From: Chitinophaga pinensis
Lineage (GTDB): Bacteria > Bacteroidota > Bacteroidia > Chitinophagales > Chitinophagaceae
DNA: 45,928 nucleotides
Assembly (NCBI GenBank): GCA_945897185.1
Contig: CAMDFC010000011.1
Span: 1 to 45,928, forward strand
Direction of reading: 5' to 3'
Part shown: positions 24,915 to 33,357 of the stretch, one piece after another
How positions within the stretch are numbered: position 1 is the first letter of the stretch
Layout: each line of letters opens with the position of its first letter
Program-made: the position numbers and the translations under genes
Notes under the pieces: model-generated
Told to the model about the DNA's origin: nothing
Database searches by the model: none
The model's input: only the letters and a program-made list of their open reading frames with translations

Positions 24915-25880
24915 TTATAATAATCCTTCACGAATTAGATCGTGCAGGTGAATGACGCCTACGTAATTTTTTTCTTCTGCTACCAACAATTGGGTGATGT
25001 TGTTTTTTCTCATGATGTCTAGTGCATGCACTGCAAGTGCCTCCTGATTTACTGTTTTTGGTGAAATGCCCATGATGTCTTTTGCAGTGGTTTTTTCCAA
25101 ATCAACACCTTTTTCCAACATTCTTCTTAAATCACCATCCGTTATCACCCCGGTCAGTTCTTTTTGTTCATTTAAAACCGCGGTTAGTCCCAACCTCTTT
25201 TTTGTGATTTCTACAATCACCTCTCTCAGTGTACTCATTTCATTTACCGCAGGCTTTTCGTTCAGTTTGCTCAGGTCGTTTACCCTTAGATAAAGCTTTT
25301 TACCAAGAGCGCCGCCAGGATGAAATTTTGCAAAATCGTCTGCACTAAATCCTTTGGCCTCCATGAGACAGACAGCCAAAGCATCGCCCATGGCCATTTG
25401 AGCCGTTGTGCTGGCTGTAGGTGCAAGGTTATTGGGACAAGCTTCTTGGGAAACTGTGGTGTTGAGAATGTATGATGCGCCATCAGAAAGTGAAGAAGGA
25501 ATTTTGCCTACCATGGCAATGAGTGGGTTACCAATATTTTGGATAAGGCTGACCAAGACGCGGATTTCTGGACTTTCTCCACTTTTGGAAATGATCATGA
25601 CTATATCTTCTTCACGAACCATGCCTAAATCTCCATGGATGGCATCTGCTGCATGCATAAAAATGGATGCTGTTCCTGTACTGTTTAAGGTGGCTACAAT
25701 CTTTTGACCAATAATTGCACTTTTACCAATACCACTGATGATTAGTCGCCCTTTTGTGTGAAGCAATACATTCACCACTTTCTCAAACGAATCGTTGATG
25801 AATTGACGCAATTCCAGTATAGCGTCTGCTTCTAGTGTAAGGGTGTTTTTCGCTATTTCCTGAATGGAAGTTTTCGGCAT
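24915..25880 (-). CDS. kdsD: D-arabinose-5-phosphate isomerase (KpsF/GutQ family)
   Basis: Interconverts ribulose 5-phosphate and arabinose 5-phosphate, the first step toward Kdo in lipopolysaccharide. The 321-residue protein has an N-terminal SIS domain (RLIISGIGKSAIIGQKIVATLNSTGTASIFMHAADAIHGDLG, broken here into its conserved parts: GIGKS, STG, HGDLG) and SKSGESPEI. Two CBS domains occupy the C-terminal 120 residues, with VNEMSTLREVIVEITKKRLG and KDIMGISPKTVNQEALAVHAL. It is the first gene of the kdsD-manC-aminotransferase operon and has a good promoter in the gap shared with recQ. Confidence 0.95.
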   Translation of the reverse strand: MPKTSIQEIAKNTLTLEADAILELRQFINDSFEKVVNVLLHTKGRLIISGIGKSAIIGQKIVATLNSTGTASIFMHAADAIHGDLGMVREEDIVMIISKSGESPEIRVLVSLIQNIGNPLIAMVGKIPSSLSDGASYILNTTVSQEACPNNLAPTASTTAQMAMGDALAVCLMEAKGFSADDFAKFHPGGALGKKLYLRVNDLSKLNEKPAVNEMSTLREVIVEITKKRLGLTAVLNEQKELTGVITDGDLRRMLEKGVDLEKTTAKDIMGISPKTVNQEALAVHALDIMRKNNITQLLVAEEKNYVGVIHLHDLIREGLL

Positions 25881-25916
25881 CTAGAATGGTTGTCTGTTGA
25901 TGTAAGTACAGCTTAA

Positions 25917-25946
25917 CAAAAGTACCACAATTTAGACATGTTCAAA
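25917..25946 (-). promoter_or_regulatory. kdsD operon promoter (TTTG-N18-TACTTTTG)
   Basis: On the minus strand TTTG (25946-25943) and the perfect TAnnTTTG element TACTTTTG (25924-25917) are separated by 18 bases, within the usual spacing for the Bacteroidetes primary sigma factor. The predicted leader is about 30 bases to the ATG at 25880. Confidence 0.6.
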
Positions 25947-25981
25947 CTGCATTGCCAAGTGGTTTTTTGCCCTGAATAGCT

Positions 25982-25989
25982 TAAATTTG
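25982..25989 (+). promoter_or_regulatory. Possible -7 element for recQ (TAAATTTG)
   Basis: Perfect TAnnTTTG match about 100 bases upstream of the recQ ATG at 26089. No -33 TTTG at a proper distance, so it remains a single-box match in AT-rich DNA. Confidence 0.3.
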
Positions 25990-26088
25990 TTGTTACCCTT
26001 GAATTACGTGGTCTTTTCGAAAACAATTGATTGTTTTTCCATTGCTTATTAGACCATAAAACTTAATAACATTATCCCCTGATTCCCA

Positions 26089-28347
26089 ATGCCTCCTTCA
26101 ACAACCAAAAAAACCAACAAGACCAGCAAAAAGTCAACCCAAAAATCCACATCGGCTGTTGATTTAATGTCACCATTGAAGCAAAATTTTGGTTTTGATG
26201 CATTTAGGGGAAATCAAGAAGCAATTATCAACAATGTGCTTCAAGGCAACGATACTTTTGTAATTAAGCCAACTGGTGGAGGGAAAAGCCTATGTTATCA
26301 GTTGCCTGCTCTCATCAGTGAGGGATGTGCCATCGTGGTCTCGCCATTGATTGCCTTGATGAAGAACCAGGTAGATTTAGTGAGGGGGTACAGTAGTAGG
26401 GACAATGTTGCCCATTTTTTGAATTCAACACTTACCAAAAAAGAGATCAAAGAGGTTCAAGACGACCTAAAATCTGGAAATACCAAGATCTTGTATGTGG
26501 CACCTGAAACACTAACCCGTCAAGACAACCTCGATTTTTTCAGCAATTTGACGGTTTCTTTTTTTGCTGTGGATGAGGCCCATTGTATTTCAGAATGGGG
26601 ACACGATTTTAGGCCTGAATACAGAAGGTTGAGGGAAATGATGGATCAAATTGATGAGAAAGTGCCAGTTATTGCATTAACGGCAACGGCCACTCCAAAA
26701 GTGCAAGAAGACATTTTACATAACCTGGGACTAAGAAATCCAGCTATTTATATTTCCTCGTTTAATAGGCCCAATCTCGAATATGAAATAAGGCCCAAGG
26801 TAAACAAAGAACAAACTGTAAAAGCGATTGTAAAATTCATTCATGAAAACAAGGGGAAGAGCGGCATAATTTATACCCTTAACAGAAAGACAACAGAGGA
26901 ACTGGCCGAAGTGCTCAACTTAAATGGCATCAAAGCGGGTGCATATCATGCGGGGTTAGATGGAAAGTTGAGGGCAGAGCGACAAGACCAATTTTTGTAT
27001 GAGGATACACAGGTTATTGTTGCCACTATTGCTTTTGGTATGGGTATTGACAAACCGGATATCAGGTTTGTGATTCATTACAACATTCCAAAGAGCTTAG
27101 AAAATTATTACCAAGAAACAGGAAGAGCAGGAAGAGATGGATATGAAGGAAAATGTACTCTTTATTATTCGCACAAAGACGTTTCTAAGCTCGAACATTT
27201 TCTAAGGGATAAACAACTCAGTGAAAGAGAAGTGGGAATGCAACTGATTGATGAGATGGTTGCGTTTTCGGAAACGGGACAATGTAGAAGGAAGGTGTTG
27301 ATGAATTATTTTGGCGAAAAGTACATTGAACAAAATTGTGGGAAATGTGACAACTGTGTTAATCCAAAAGAAAGAATTGAAGCCAAAGGCAATGCGCTCA
27401 AATTGTTGAAAGTAATTAAAGCTTTAGATGAACGGTTTGCAGCAGACTATGTTGTACATATTGTTATTGGTAGGCTGATTCCGCAAATCAAAATGTATAG
27501 ACATGATGAGCTTACTGATTTTGGATGCGGTAAGGATGAACCCGATTATTATTGGACATCTCTGATTAGACAACTCTTACTCGACGGTTTATTGAGCAAG
27601 GATATTACGGAGCATGGTATTCTTAAAATTACAAAGGAGGGGACAGCCTTTTTGAAAAAGCCATCTTCGTTTATGATGGTGATGAATAATATTTTTGAAG
27701 ATGCCAATGAAGACGACGAGGATACTGCCTCAGAAGGTGAAGGAACTGCAGCTGCAGATCCACGGTTGTTTGAGATGCTGAAAGAGCTTAGAAAGTATGT
27801 AGCCAAGGAAAAAAAACTACCTCCCTTTGTTATATTTCTTGAATCTTCATTGGAAGATATGGCCACACAATACCCAACATCACTTACTGAATTAGAAAAA
27901 ATAAGTGGAGTGAGTAAGGGGAAGGCCATTCGTTATGGTCAGCAATTTGTTGACCTTATTACAAAATTTGTTGAAGAAAATGACGTGGTAAAGTCCGATG
28001 ATTTTGTAATGCGTAGTGTTGTAAATAAAAGTGGAGATAAGGTTTTCATCATACAGCAAGTAGACAAAAAAGTAACGCTCGATACCATAGCCAGAAATCG
28101 AAATATCACAATGGAGCAATTGCTTGAGGCAATGGAAACCATAGTAGCGAGTGGCACAAAATTAAATTTAAATTATGCCATTGATCAAATGGTGGATGAG
28201 GATGACCAAGAAGAGATTATGGAATATTTTAAGAGCTGTGAAACCAGCAGTCTCGATATTGCACGTGAAGAGTTATCTGATTTGGATTTGGAATGGGAGC
28301 AGCTCAAGATAATGCGGATCAAATTTCTTTGTGAATACGGGATATAA
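26089..28347 (+). CDS. recQ: ATP-dependent DNA helicase RecQ
   Basis: 3'-5' DNA helicase for recombination and replication-fork repair, 752 residues, longer than E. coli RecQ. Motif 0 (FGFDAFRGNQEAIINNVL), motif I KPTGGGKSLCYQLPAL, motif II VDEAHCISEWGHDFRPEYRRL, motif III ALTATATPKVQEDI and motif VI YYQETGRAGRDGYEG are intact. The RecQ-Ct zinc site is CRRKVLMNYFGE, then CGKCDNC. A winged helix follows, and after an acidic linker (DEDTASEGEGTAAAD) an HRDC domain at about 570-640 (LFEMLKELRKYVAKEKKLPPF split by family comparison). A further C-terminal region of about 100 residues resembles the helix-turn-helix tail of Bacteroidota RecQ. The N-terminus is Lys/Thr/Ser-rich. The stop abuts the convergent response-regulator stop. 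Confidence 0.96.
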   Translation: MPPSTTKKTNKTSKKSTQKSTSAVDLMSPLKQNFGFDAFRGNQEAIINNVLQGNDTFVIKPTGGGKSLCYQLPALISEGCAIVVSPLIALMKNQVDLVRGYSSRDNVAHFLNSTLTKKEIKEVQDDLKSGNTKILYVAPETLTRQDNLDFFSNLTVSFFAVDEAHCISEWGHDFRPEYRRLREMMDQIDEKVPVIALTATATPKVQEDILHNLGLRNPAIYISSFNRPNLEYEIRPKVNKEQTVKAIVKFIHENKGKSGIIYTLNRKTTEELAEVLNLNGIKAGAYHAGLDGKLRAERQDQFLYEDTQVIVATIAFGMGIDKPDIRFVIHYNIPKSLENYYQETGRAGRDGYEGKCTLYYSHKDVSKLEHFLRDKQLSEREVGMQLIDEMVAFSETGQCRRKVLMNYFGEKYIEQNCGKCDNCVNPKERIEAKGNALKLLKVIKALDERFAADYVVHIVIGRLIPQIKMYRHDELTDFGCGKDEPDYYWTSLIRQLLLDGLLSKDITEHGILKITKEGTAFLKKPSSFMMVMNNIFEDANEDDEDTASEGEGTAAADPRLFEMLKELRKYVAKEKKLPPFVIFLESSLEDMATQYPTSLTELEKISGVSKGKAIRYGQQFVDLITKFVEENDVVKSDDFVMRSVVNKSGDKVFIIQQVDKKVTLDTIARNRNITMEQLLEAMETIVASGTKLNLNYAIDQMVDEDDQEEIMEYFKSCETSSLDIAREELSDLDLEWEQLKIMRIKFLCEYGI

Positions 28348-28980
28348 TCAGTTAATAGTTTCTCCCTGCGATTTCAAATAATTTATCAGATCAATCGGGT
28401 TTTTCCCTTCAATTTTTCTCAAGATATTTTTTCGGTGAGTGTTTACGGTATGCAAACTCAATCCAAGTGTTTTTGCGATACCATCACTGGTTTGGTTACT
28501 GCAGACCATTTTGGATATTTGTATCTCTCTTTCTGAAAGTAATTTTTTCCCCTCTTGTTCTTTTTTTTGTGGCATGTCTTTTTCTAGTGCATCAAAAAAA
28601 TGAATGGAATCAGAAAGTACAAGCTCAAATACCGTCATCATTTCTTCTGCGCCCATAGATTTTAGAAGATAGCCTCTTGCTCCCAATTCTTTTGCAGTAT
28701 TGCGAATACCAGCATCTCTGCGCATGGTGAGTAAAAAGCAAGCTGCATTGGGATTTATTTTTCTTATGTTTTCTAGTAATACCAATCCGTTTGTATTGGC
28801 CAAGTGATAATCGATTAAAATAATGTCTGGTTTGAGTTCTTCAATTTCTTTGATTGCGGTATCTGCAAATTCTGTATTACCAATGCAAGTATAGCCAGGT
28901 TGCAATCCTATAAATATTTCAATGCTTTCCAAAAAAAGCTTATGGTCATCGCAAATATAAACAGTGTATTTATTTTTCAT
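28348..28980 (-). CDS. LuxR/NarL-family response regulator
   Basis: Cytoplasmic transcription regulator of 210 residues paired with the upstream histidine kinase. The receiver domain has the acidic pocket ICDDHKLF, the phospho-acceptor Asp57 in ILIDYHLANTNG, a conserved Thr in CFLLTMRRD and the Lys in LLKSMGAEEM. The C-terminal LuxR-type helix-turn-helix reads LLSEREIQISKMVCSNQTSDGIAKTLGLSLHTVNTHRKNILRKI in its family positions (start LLSERE, recognition helix LSLHTVNTHRKN). The ATG at 28980 lies inside the end of the kinase gene (11-base overlap), so translation is coupled. The alternative upstream start would add 16 residues with no family counterpart. Targets are unknown. Confidence 0.92.
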   Translation of the reverse strand: MKNKYTVYICDDHKLFLESIEIFIGLQPGYTCIGNTEFADTAIKEIEELKPDIILIDYHLANTNGLVLLENIRKINPNAACFLLTMRRDAGIRNTAKELGARGYLLKSMGAEEMMTVFELVLSDSIHFFDALEKDMPQKKEQEGKKLLSEREIQISKMVCSNQTSDGIAKTLGLSLHTVNTHRKNILRKIEGKNPIDLINYLKSQGETIN

Positions 28981-30745
28981 AATCTTGAAATGGGAGACGA
29001 ATAGTATAATGGGTATTTCCTGGCACACTGTAAAATTCTATAGTGCCATCAAGAAATTTTACACGACTTTCAATATTATTTAATCCATGGCTTCGTATAT
29101 GGTTTTGGTTAAATCCAATTCCATTGTCGGTATAATTTATTGTATACCCTTTTTCATTTTTAATCAACTGAATAATAATCTTGTTGCATTTGGCATGCTT
29201 CACGGAATTGCTAATCAATTCAGTAATGATGCGGTAAAATTTCAATATCAATTTTGGATCAATGAAAATGGGGGGTATGTTGGTATCAAATTTGATGTTA
29301 CTGTTTTTTTCAAAAAGTTCAATTCTGGATTGAATGATGTCATCAAAACTTTTATCTTCCATCATTGGTGGAACCAGATCATCTACCACATTGTACATTT
29401 CATCAGATGACCTATCTATAATAGTAATTATTTGGTCAATATTTTGATCTAGTTCTTTATTATTCTGTTTTAGCTTGAGTGTTTGTAGTTTTATTTTTGC
29501 AGCTGCCAATAAACCGCCTAACTGGTCGTGAATGTTTCTACCAATGCGATCTCGTTCATTTTCCTGTACTGCTATAATTTTATCTGAAGTTTCTTTTTCT
29601 TTTAAAATTGCTGCATTCTTTTCAAGAATCGTATTTCTTTTTTTATCTGCTCTATATTTCACAAAACTAGATAAAGCAAAAATACCTACCGTTAAATTCT
29701 GAAAAACGGGATAAAAAAAACTATGGTAACGCTCAGTTATAACAAAATCCAGGTTTATTTGCTTTAGCAATAATTTTAATATAAAAAAGAAATATAAAAT
29801 GAAGCCGATTGTATCAAGAAAGAATATATGTTTTCTGATGAAGGGGATTAAGGACGAAATGATGAATATAATCAGAAAAATCATGATGAAATTGCTTATT
29901 TGAAGAATAGTCAACTTCAGGACAATGTCATTCATCAGTCCTGGATAGAGGAACACCACTAAAGTTCTAATCAAAAGAAAACCTAAAAATAGGGTCATTA
30001 TAAATTTTAGTTTTTTCCCAATCAAGTCTTTGTAAATGGTGTTGAGATAAAGCGTAAATAAGAGTAGGCCAAGAGATGGTGTTGCAAAAAATGTATCTAA
30101 ACGATTTTGTAACTCAATATTGTTCGGCCAGATATATTGAAAAAAAATACCCCTTTCATTTAAGGCCCATCCAGCGCTGACAAAAATAAATAGGGCTAAT
30201 ATAAAATGATTTATTTCCTTTTTATAAAATCCAAGGAATACAAAAAGAAAAAAAAGAAACAGGGATACGGTAATAAAAACACTATAAAAATAGAGGTGGA
30301 AATCACGGGTATTTTGGAAATCTTTGGGGGTAAAAAGCAAAGTATGAAATACCAGGTTTTCACCATTTCTTTCGATTTGAAATTGAATAGAGTCTGTTGA
30401 ATTTGGTTGGATACGAATGGGAAAAACAAACTCCCAAAAATATATAGCCCTTGAGTTGAACAGAAAACGATCGCCAGTTAAGTACAGGGTATCTTTTTCA
30501 TTATTTCTGACAATAATTTGGTTGATGTGGGGATTGTTGAGCTTTAGGTAATATGTTTTCTCCTCCTTAGTTTGGTTATTGAAGACAATACCAAATGTTT
30601 TGGGTTCAGTAACAAATCCATAATTTAAATACAACCCATTTTTCTGAAGAACTTCTTGTTGAACCCAAGTTATTTGATCTTCTCCCTTTGATGAAAGAAA
30701 GGCAAAAAGGAAGCTGAAAAAGATAAAAACTTTGGGACAACGCAT
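28970..30745 (-). CDS. 7TM-DISM sensor histidine kinase (HisKA_3 type)
   Basis: Membrane sensor kinase of 591 residues. A signal segment (KVFIFFSFLFAFLSSKG) is followed by an extracytoplasmic beta-rich domain of the 7TMR-DISM extracellular type (about 25-150), seven membrane helices (about 150-365), a short coiled coil, then the kinase core. The phospho-acceptor motif ENERDRIGRNIHDQLGG has its His at about 406. The ATP-binding part shows ELISNSVKHAKCNKI (N box), YTDNGIGFN (G1) and SHGLNNIESRVKFLDG (G2). DISM domains usually bind carbohydrates or similar ligands, unknown here. A TTG at 30751 is possible but lies within a TATATTTG element, so ATG 30745 is preferred. Confidence 0.9.
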   Translation of the reverse strand: MRCPKVFIFFSFLFAFLSSKGEDQITWVQQEVLQKNGLYLNYGFVTEPKTFGIVFNNQTKEEKTYYLKLNNPHINQIIVRNNEKDTLYLTGDRFLFNSRAIYFWEFVFPIRIQPNSTDSIQFQIERNGENLVFHTLLFTPKDFQNTRDFHLYFYSVFITVSLFLFFLFVFLGFYKKEINHFILALFIFVSAGWALNERGIFFQYIWPNNIELQNRLDTFFATPSLGLLLFTLYLNTIYKDLIGKKLKFIMTLFLGFLLIRTLVVFLYPGLMNDIVLKLTILQISNFIMIFLIIFIISSLIPFIRKHIFFLDTIGFILYFFFILKLLLKQINLDFVITERYHSFFYPVFQNLTVGIFALSSFVKYRADKKRNTILEKNAAILKEKETSDKIIAVQENERDRIGRNIHDQLGGLLAAAKIKLQTLKLKQNNKELDQNIDQIITIIDRSSDEMYNVVDDLVPPMMEDKSFDDIIQSRIELFEKNSNIKFDTNIPPIFIDPKLILKFYRIITELISNSVKHAKCNKIIIQLIKNEKGYTINYTDNGIGFNQNHIRSHGLNNIESRVKFLDGTIEFYSVPGNTHYTIRLPFQDYEK

Positions 30746-30968
30746 ATTCAAATATAATGTGTTAAATCATTTTTTTCTCTTTTGTGGGGTAGTTGCGACA
30801 ACCATTTTTTACTAACTTGCGGGTATGTACATTAAAAAGGTGATACAAGAACACCCAATTCATCTCGCTATAATTTATGCAGGGTTGAACTGCATGCCTG
30901 ATCATTAGCTTTTCTACTCTAGTACATCTCGTTTTTCAATTAACTTCTTGTAATTCAAAACATAAAGC

Positions 30969-32390
30969 ATGTCACTTTTTAATATTACTTCCGAAACGGG
31001 GGTACTGAAGAAATTATTGGTACATAGTCCGGATAACGGTTTAGGCAAAGTGGTCCCTTCAAAAGCGCAGGACTGGCTATTTGAAGATATTGTGCATTTA
31101 GACACCATTCGAAGAGAGGAATACGACCATTATATCAAACTCTTACTTTATTTTTTAGACCCAGAAAAAATTAAGGGGAAACTAAAAGAAATAGATGATC
31201 CTGCTGCTAACAGGGTTTTTTATCAGCCAGGGCATCAAGACTTCTATCGATCTGAACATGTTATTGAACTCCAATGGTTATTGGAGGAGGTGCTTGTAGA
31301 TGATAATTTAAGAGCGCAAATGATTGCTGCAGTTTGTGCACTTGAAGGATGTACACATGCAACACAGCAATTGTTGTGTAAGTATCTACCTGTGGAGCTG
31401 GCGAGTTGTTTGTTGTCTGGTACGGGCAATGATAAATCGGTTCTTTTTGCACCCATACCCAATTTTATTTTCACAAGAGATATTGGCATTGTGGTAAAAG
31501 ACCATTTGATATTAAACAAGCCTGCAAAAATTGCCAGACACCGTGAAACCCTGCTTGCGAGGTATATATTCTTTCATCACCCTATGTTTATTGCATATAG
31601 AAACAACATCATCGAATTAAAACAAAATAGGCCTCTTTTTCTAATGCCAGAAAATGACAATGGGAACAGAATTACTTTAGAGGGCGGAGATGTAATGATG
31701 GTTTCGCCTGAGCACTTGATAGTGGGCATTAGTGAAAGGACTTCCGCTGCTGCAGCTGCACAGCTTACTGAAATCCTATTTCAAAGGGGTTTGGTAAGCA
31801 AAGTGAGTGTTGTGAAAATTCCCGCTAAACGAGATTACATGCATATTGACACCATTTTTACACAAGTAAAAAAAGATGTTTGGGTAATGGTGGGCTTGTT
31901 TTCGGAACAGATGAGTAACCATTATAACCGTTCGGGTATTGAAAAAACACTACTGGGCGATAATGAAGACAAAGCCGAGATTGTACAATTCAATAAAGCA
32001 AATCCTGATCAACCTATACATTTCAGTAGTCTTGAGGCACTTTTACGTGATATCAGTATAAAAGATTTGGGTTGTTCAACTGTAAAAATCATTTTTTCGG
32101 GTAACAATGAATATCCTTATGCTGTGCGGGAACAGTGGACTGACTCCTGTAATCTCTTGGCCTTGAAAGAGGGTGTGGTATTGTCTTATGATAGAAACGA
32201 AAAAACAAATACTGCATTTGCCAATGCAGGATTTAAGGTGGTGAAGGTGCAAGACTTGATTGCAGATTTAGAGGGAGACCGTATAACAACAGATCAAATT
32301 CAAGATACTGTGGTTATTATGCCATCAGCAGAACTTTCCAGAGCCAGGGGAGGTTTTCATTGTATGAGTATGCCCATAAACAGAGAATAA
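30969..32390 (+). CDS. Arginine deiminase family (pentein) hydrolase
   Basis: Cytoplasmic guanidino-group-modifying enzyme of 473 residues. Active-site motifs of arginine deiminase appear in order: NFIFTRDIGIV (substrate-binding FTRD), LEGGDVMMV, MHIDTIFT with the catalytic histidine, and a C-terminal GGFHCMSMP with nucleophile Cys465. It is about 60 residues longer than bacterial ArcA proteins and has inserted helices around 40-130, so it belongs to a divergent subgroup whose substrate could be arginine or another guanidino compound. The following ctlX-like gene starts nine bases after its stop, indicating a two-gene operon. No ornithine carbamoyltransferase or carbamate kinase gene is present, so this is not a classical ADI pathway. 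Confidence 0.82.
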   Translation: MSLFNITSETGVLKKLLVHSPDNGLGKVVPSKAQDWLFEDIVHLDTIRREEYDHYIKLLLYFLDPEKIKGKLKEIDDPAANRVFYQPGHQDFYRSEHVIELQWLLEEVLVDDNLRAQMIAAVCALEGCTHATQQLLCKYLPVELASCLLSGTGNDKSVLFAPIPNFIFTRDIGIVVKDHLILNKPAKIARHRETLLARYIFFHHPMFIAYRNNIIELKQNRPLFLMPENDNGNRITLEGGDVMMVSPEHLIVGISERTSAAAAAQLTEILFQRGLVSKVSVVKIPAKRDYMHIDTIFTQVKKDVWVMVGLFSEQMSNHYNRSGIEKTLLGDNEDKAEIVQFNKANPDQPIHFSSLEALLRDISIKDLGCSTVKIIFSGNNEYPYAVREQWTDSCNLLALKEGVVLSYDRNEKTNTAFANAGFKVVKVQDLIADLEGDRITTDQIQDTVVIMPSAELSRARGGFHCMSMPINRE

Positions 32391-32399
32391 ATAAAGCAG

Positions 32400-33290
32400 A
32401 TGAAAACATTAATGATGATTGAGCCTTGCTCTTTTGGTTTTAATGAAGAGACGGCTACAAACAATTATTTTCAACGCAATGATGTAATTGTAAATGCACA
32501 AGAAAAAGCACTGACAGAATTTAATGCCTTTGTAAAAAAATTAGAAGCGCACCATATTGAGGTCTTGGTAATTAAAGACACGCCAGTACCAATGACACCA
32601 GATTCTATTTTTCCAAACAATTGGATTTCCTTGCACGAAGGAGGTTTTATGGTGCTCTACCCTATGTTTGCCAACAACCGAAGGAAGGAAAGAAAACAAA
32701 CCGTAATTGATGCTGTAAAAAACAGTATTACCATCAATGAAATAGTTGATCTCACCCACTTTGAGCAAACAGATCAATTTTTGGAAGGCACTGGTAGTAT
32801 GGTATTGGACAGAGAAAACAAAATTGCTTATGCTTGTATTTCAAAGCGAACAGACAAAGATTTGTTCAGTACATTTTGTATGAAAATGGGATATACGCCC
32901 ATGTTGTTTCATGCTGCCGATCAAAGAGGAAATGAAATTTACCATACCAATGTTTTGATGTGTATGGCAAGCGACTATGTGGTTATTTGTTTGGATACCC
33001 TTTACGAGGAAGAAGAAAAGAAACAATTGTTAGAACAGTTCAAATTAACCCACAAAGAGGTGATTGACATCAGCCAAGATCAGATGGAACATTTCTGTGG
33101 AAACATGCTTCAGGTAAAGAACAGCGCGGGGAAACCCTTTTTGGTAATGTCTACTCAGGCCTTTAATCATTTGGAATCTACTCAAATAAAAAACTTAGAA
33201 GCCCACCAGCCTATTATTCACAGTGATATTAGTACTATTGAAACTTTGGGTGGAGGAAGTACCCGTTGTATGATGGCAGAATTGGCGTAG
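32400..33290 (+). CDS. ctlX: CtlX-like citrulline/arginine pentein hydrolase
   Basis: Second pentein-fold enzyme, 296 residues, of the type called citrulline utilisation hydrolase CtlX. Motifs: PDSIFPNNWISLH near residue 65, the acidic GTGSMVLDRENKIAYACISKRTD stretch (conserved LEGTGSMV-LDR), the catalytic His in IYHTNVLMCMA, and the C-terminal nucleophile Cys290 in GGGSTRCMMAE. These fit hydrolysis of citrulline or a related ureido/guanidino compound. Its proximity to the arginine deiminase-like gene suggests sequential action on the same carbon-nitrogen skeleton. That is inference. Confidence 0.8.
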   Translation: MKTLMMIEPCSFGFNEETATNNYFQRNDVIVNAQEKALTEFNAFVKKLEAHHIEVLVIKDTPVPMTPDSIFPNNWISLHEGGFMVLYPMFANNRRKERKQTVIDAVKNSITINEIVDLTHFEQTDQFLEGTGSMVLDRENKIAYACISKRTDKDLFSTFCMKMGYTPMLFHAADQRGNEIYHTNVLMCMASDYVVICLDTLYEEEEKKQLLEQFKLTHKEVIDISQDQMEHFCGNMLQVKNSAGKPFLVMSTQAFNHLESTQIKNLEAHQPIIHSDISTIETLGGGSTRCMMAELA

Positions 33291-33357
33291 TTGAATACCT
33301 GTATCGTAGGTTCTTGTTTTTTTTCTTACATTCAAAGGATAAATAACGATTGATATT

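Noticed and set aside
28260-28275. parS-like sequence in recQ (TATTGCACGTGAAGAG)
   Set aside because: Four mismatches to the consensus, inside a coding region.
30825-30908. Small frame of 27 codons (MYIKKVIQEHPIH) with a stem ATGCAG/CTGCAT at 30877-30895 between the kinase and the deiminase-like gene
   Set aside because: Too short, no recognisable family, no good promoter or ribosome-binding signal. May equally be leader RNA.
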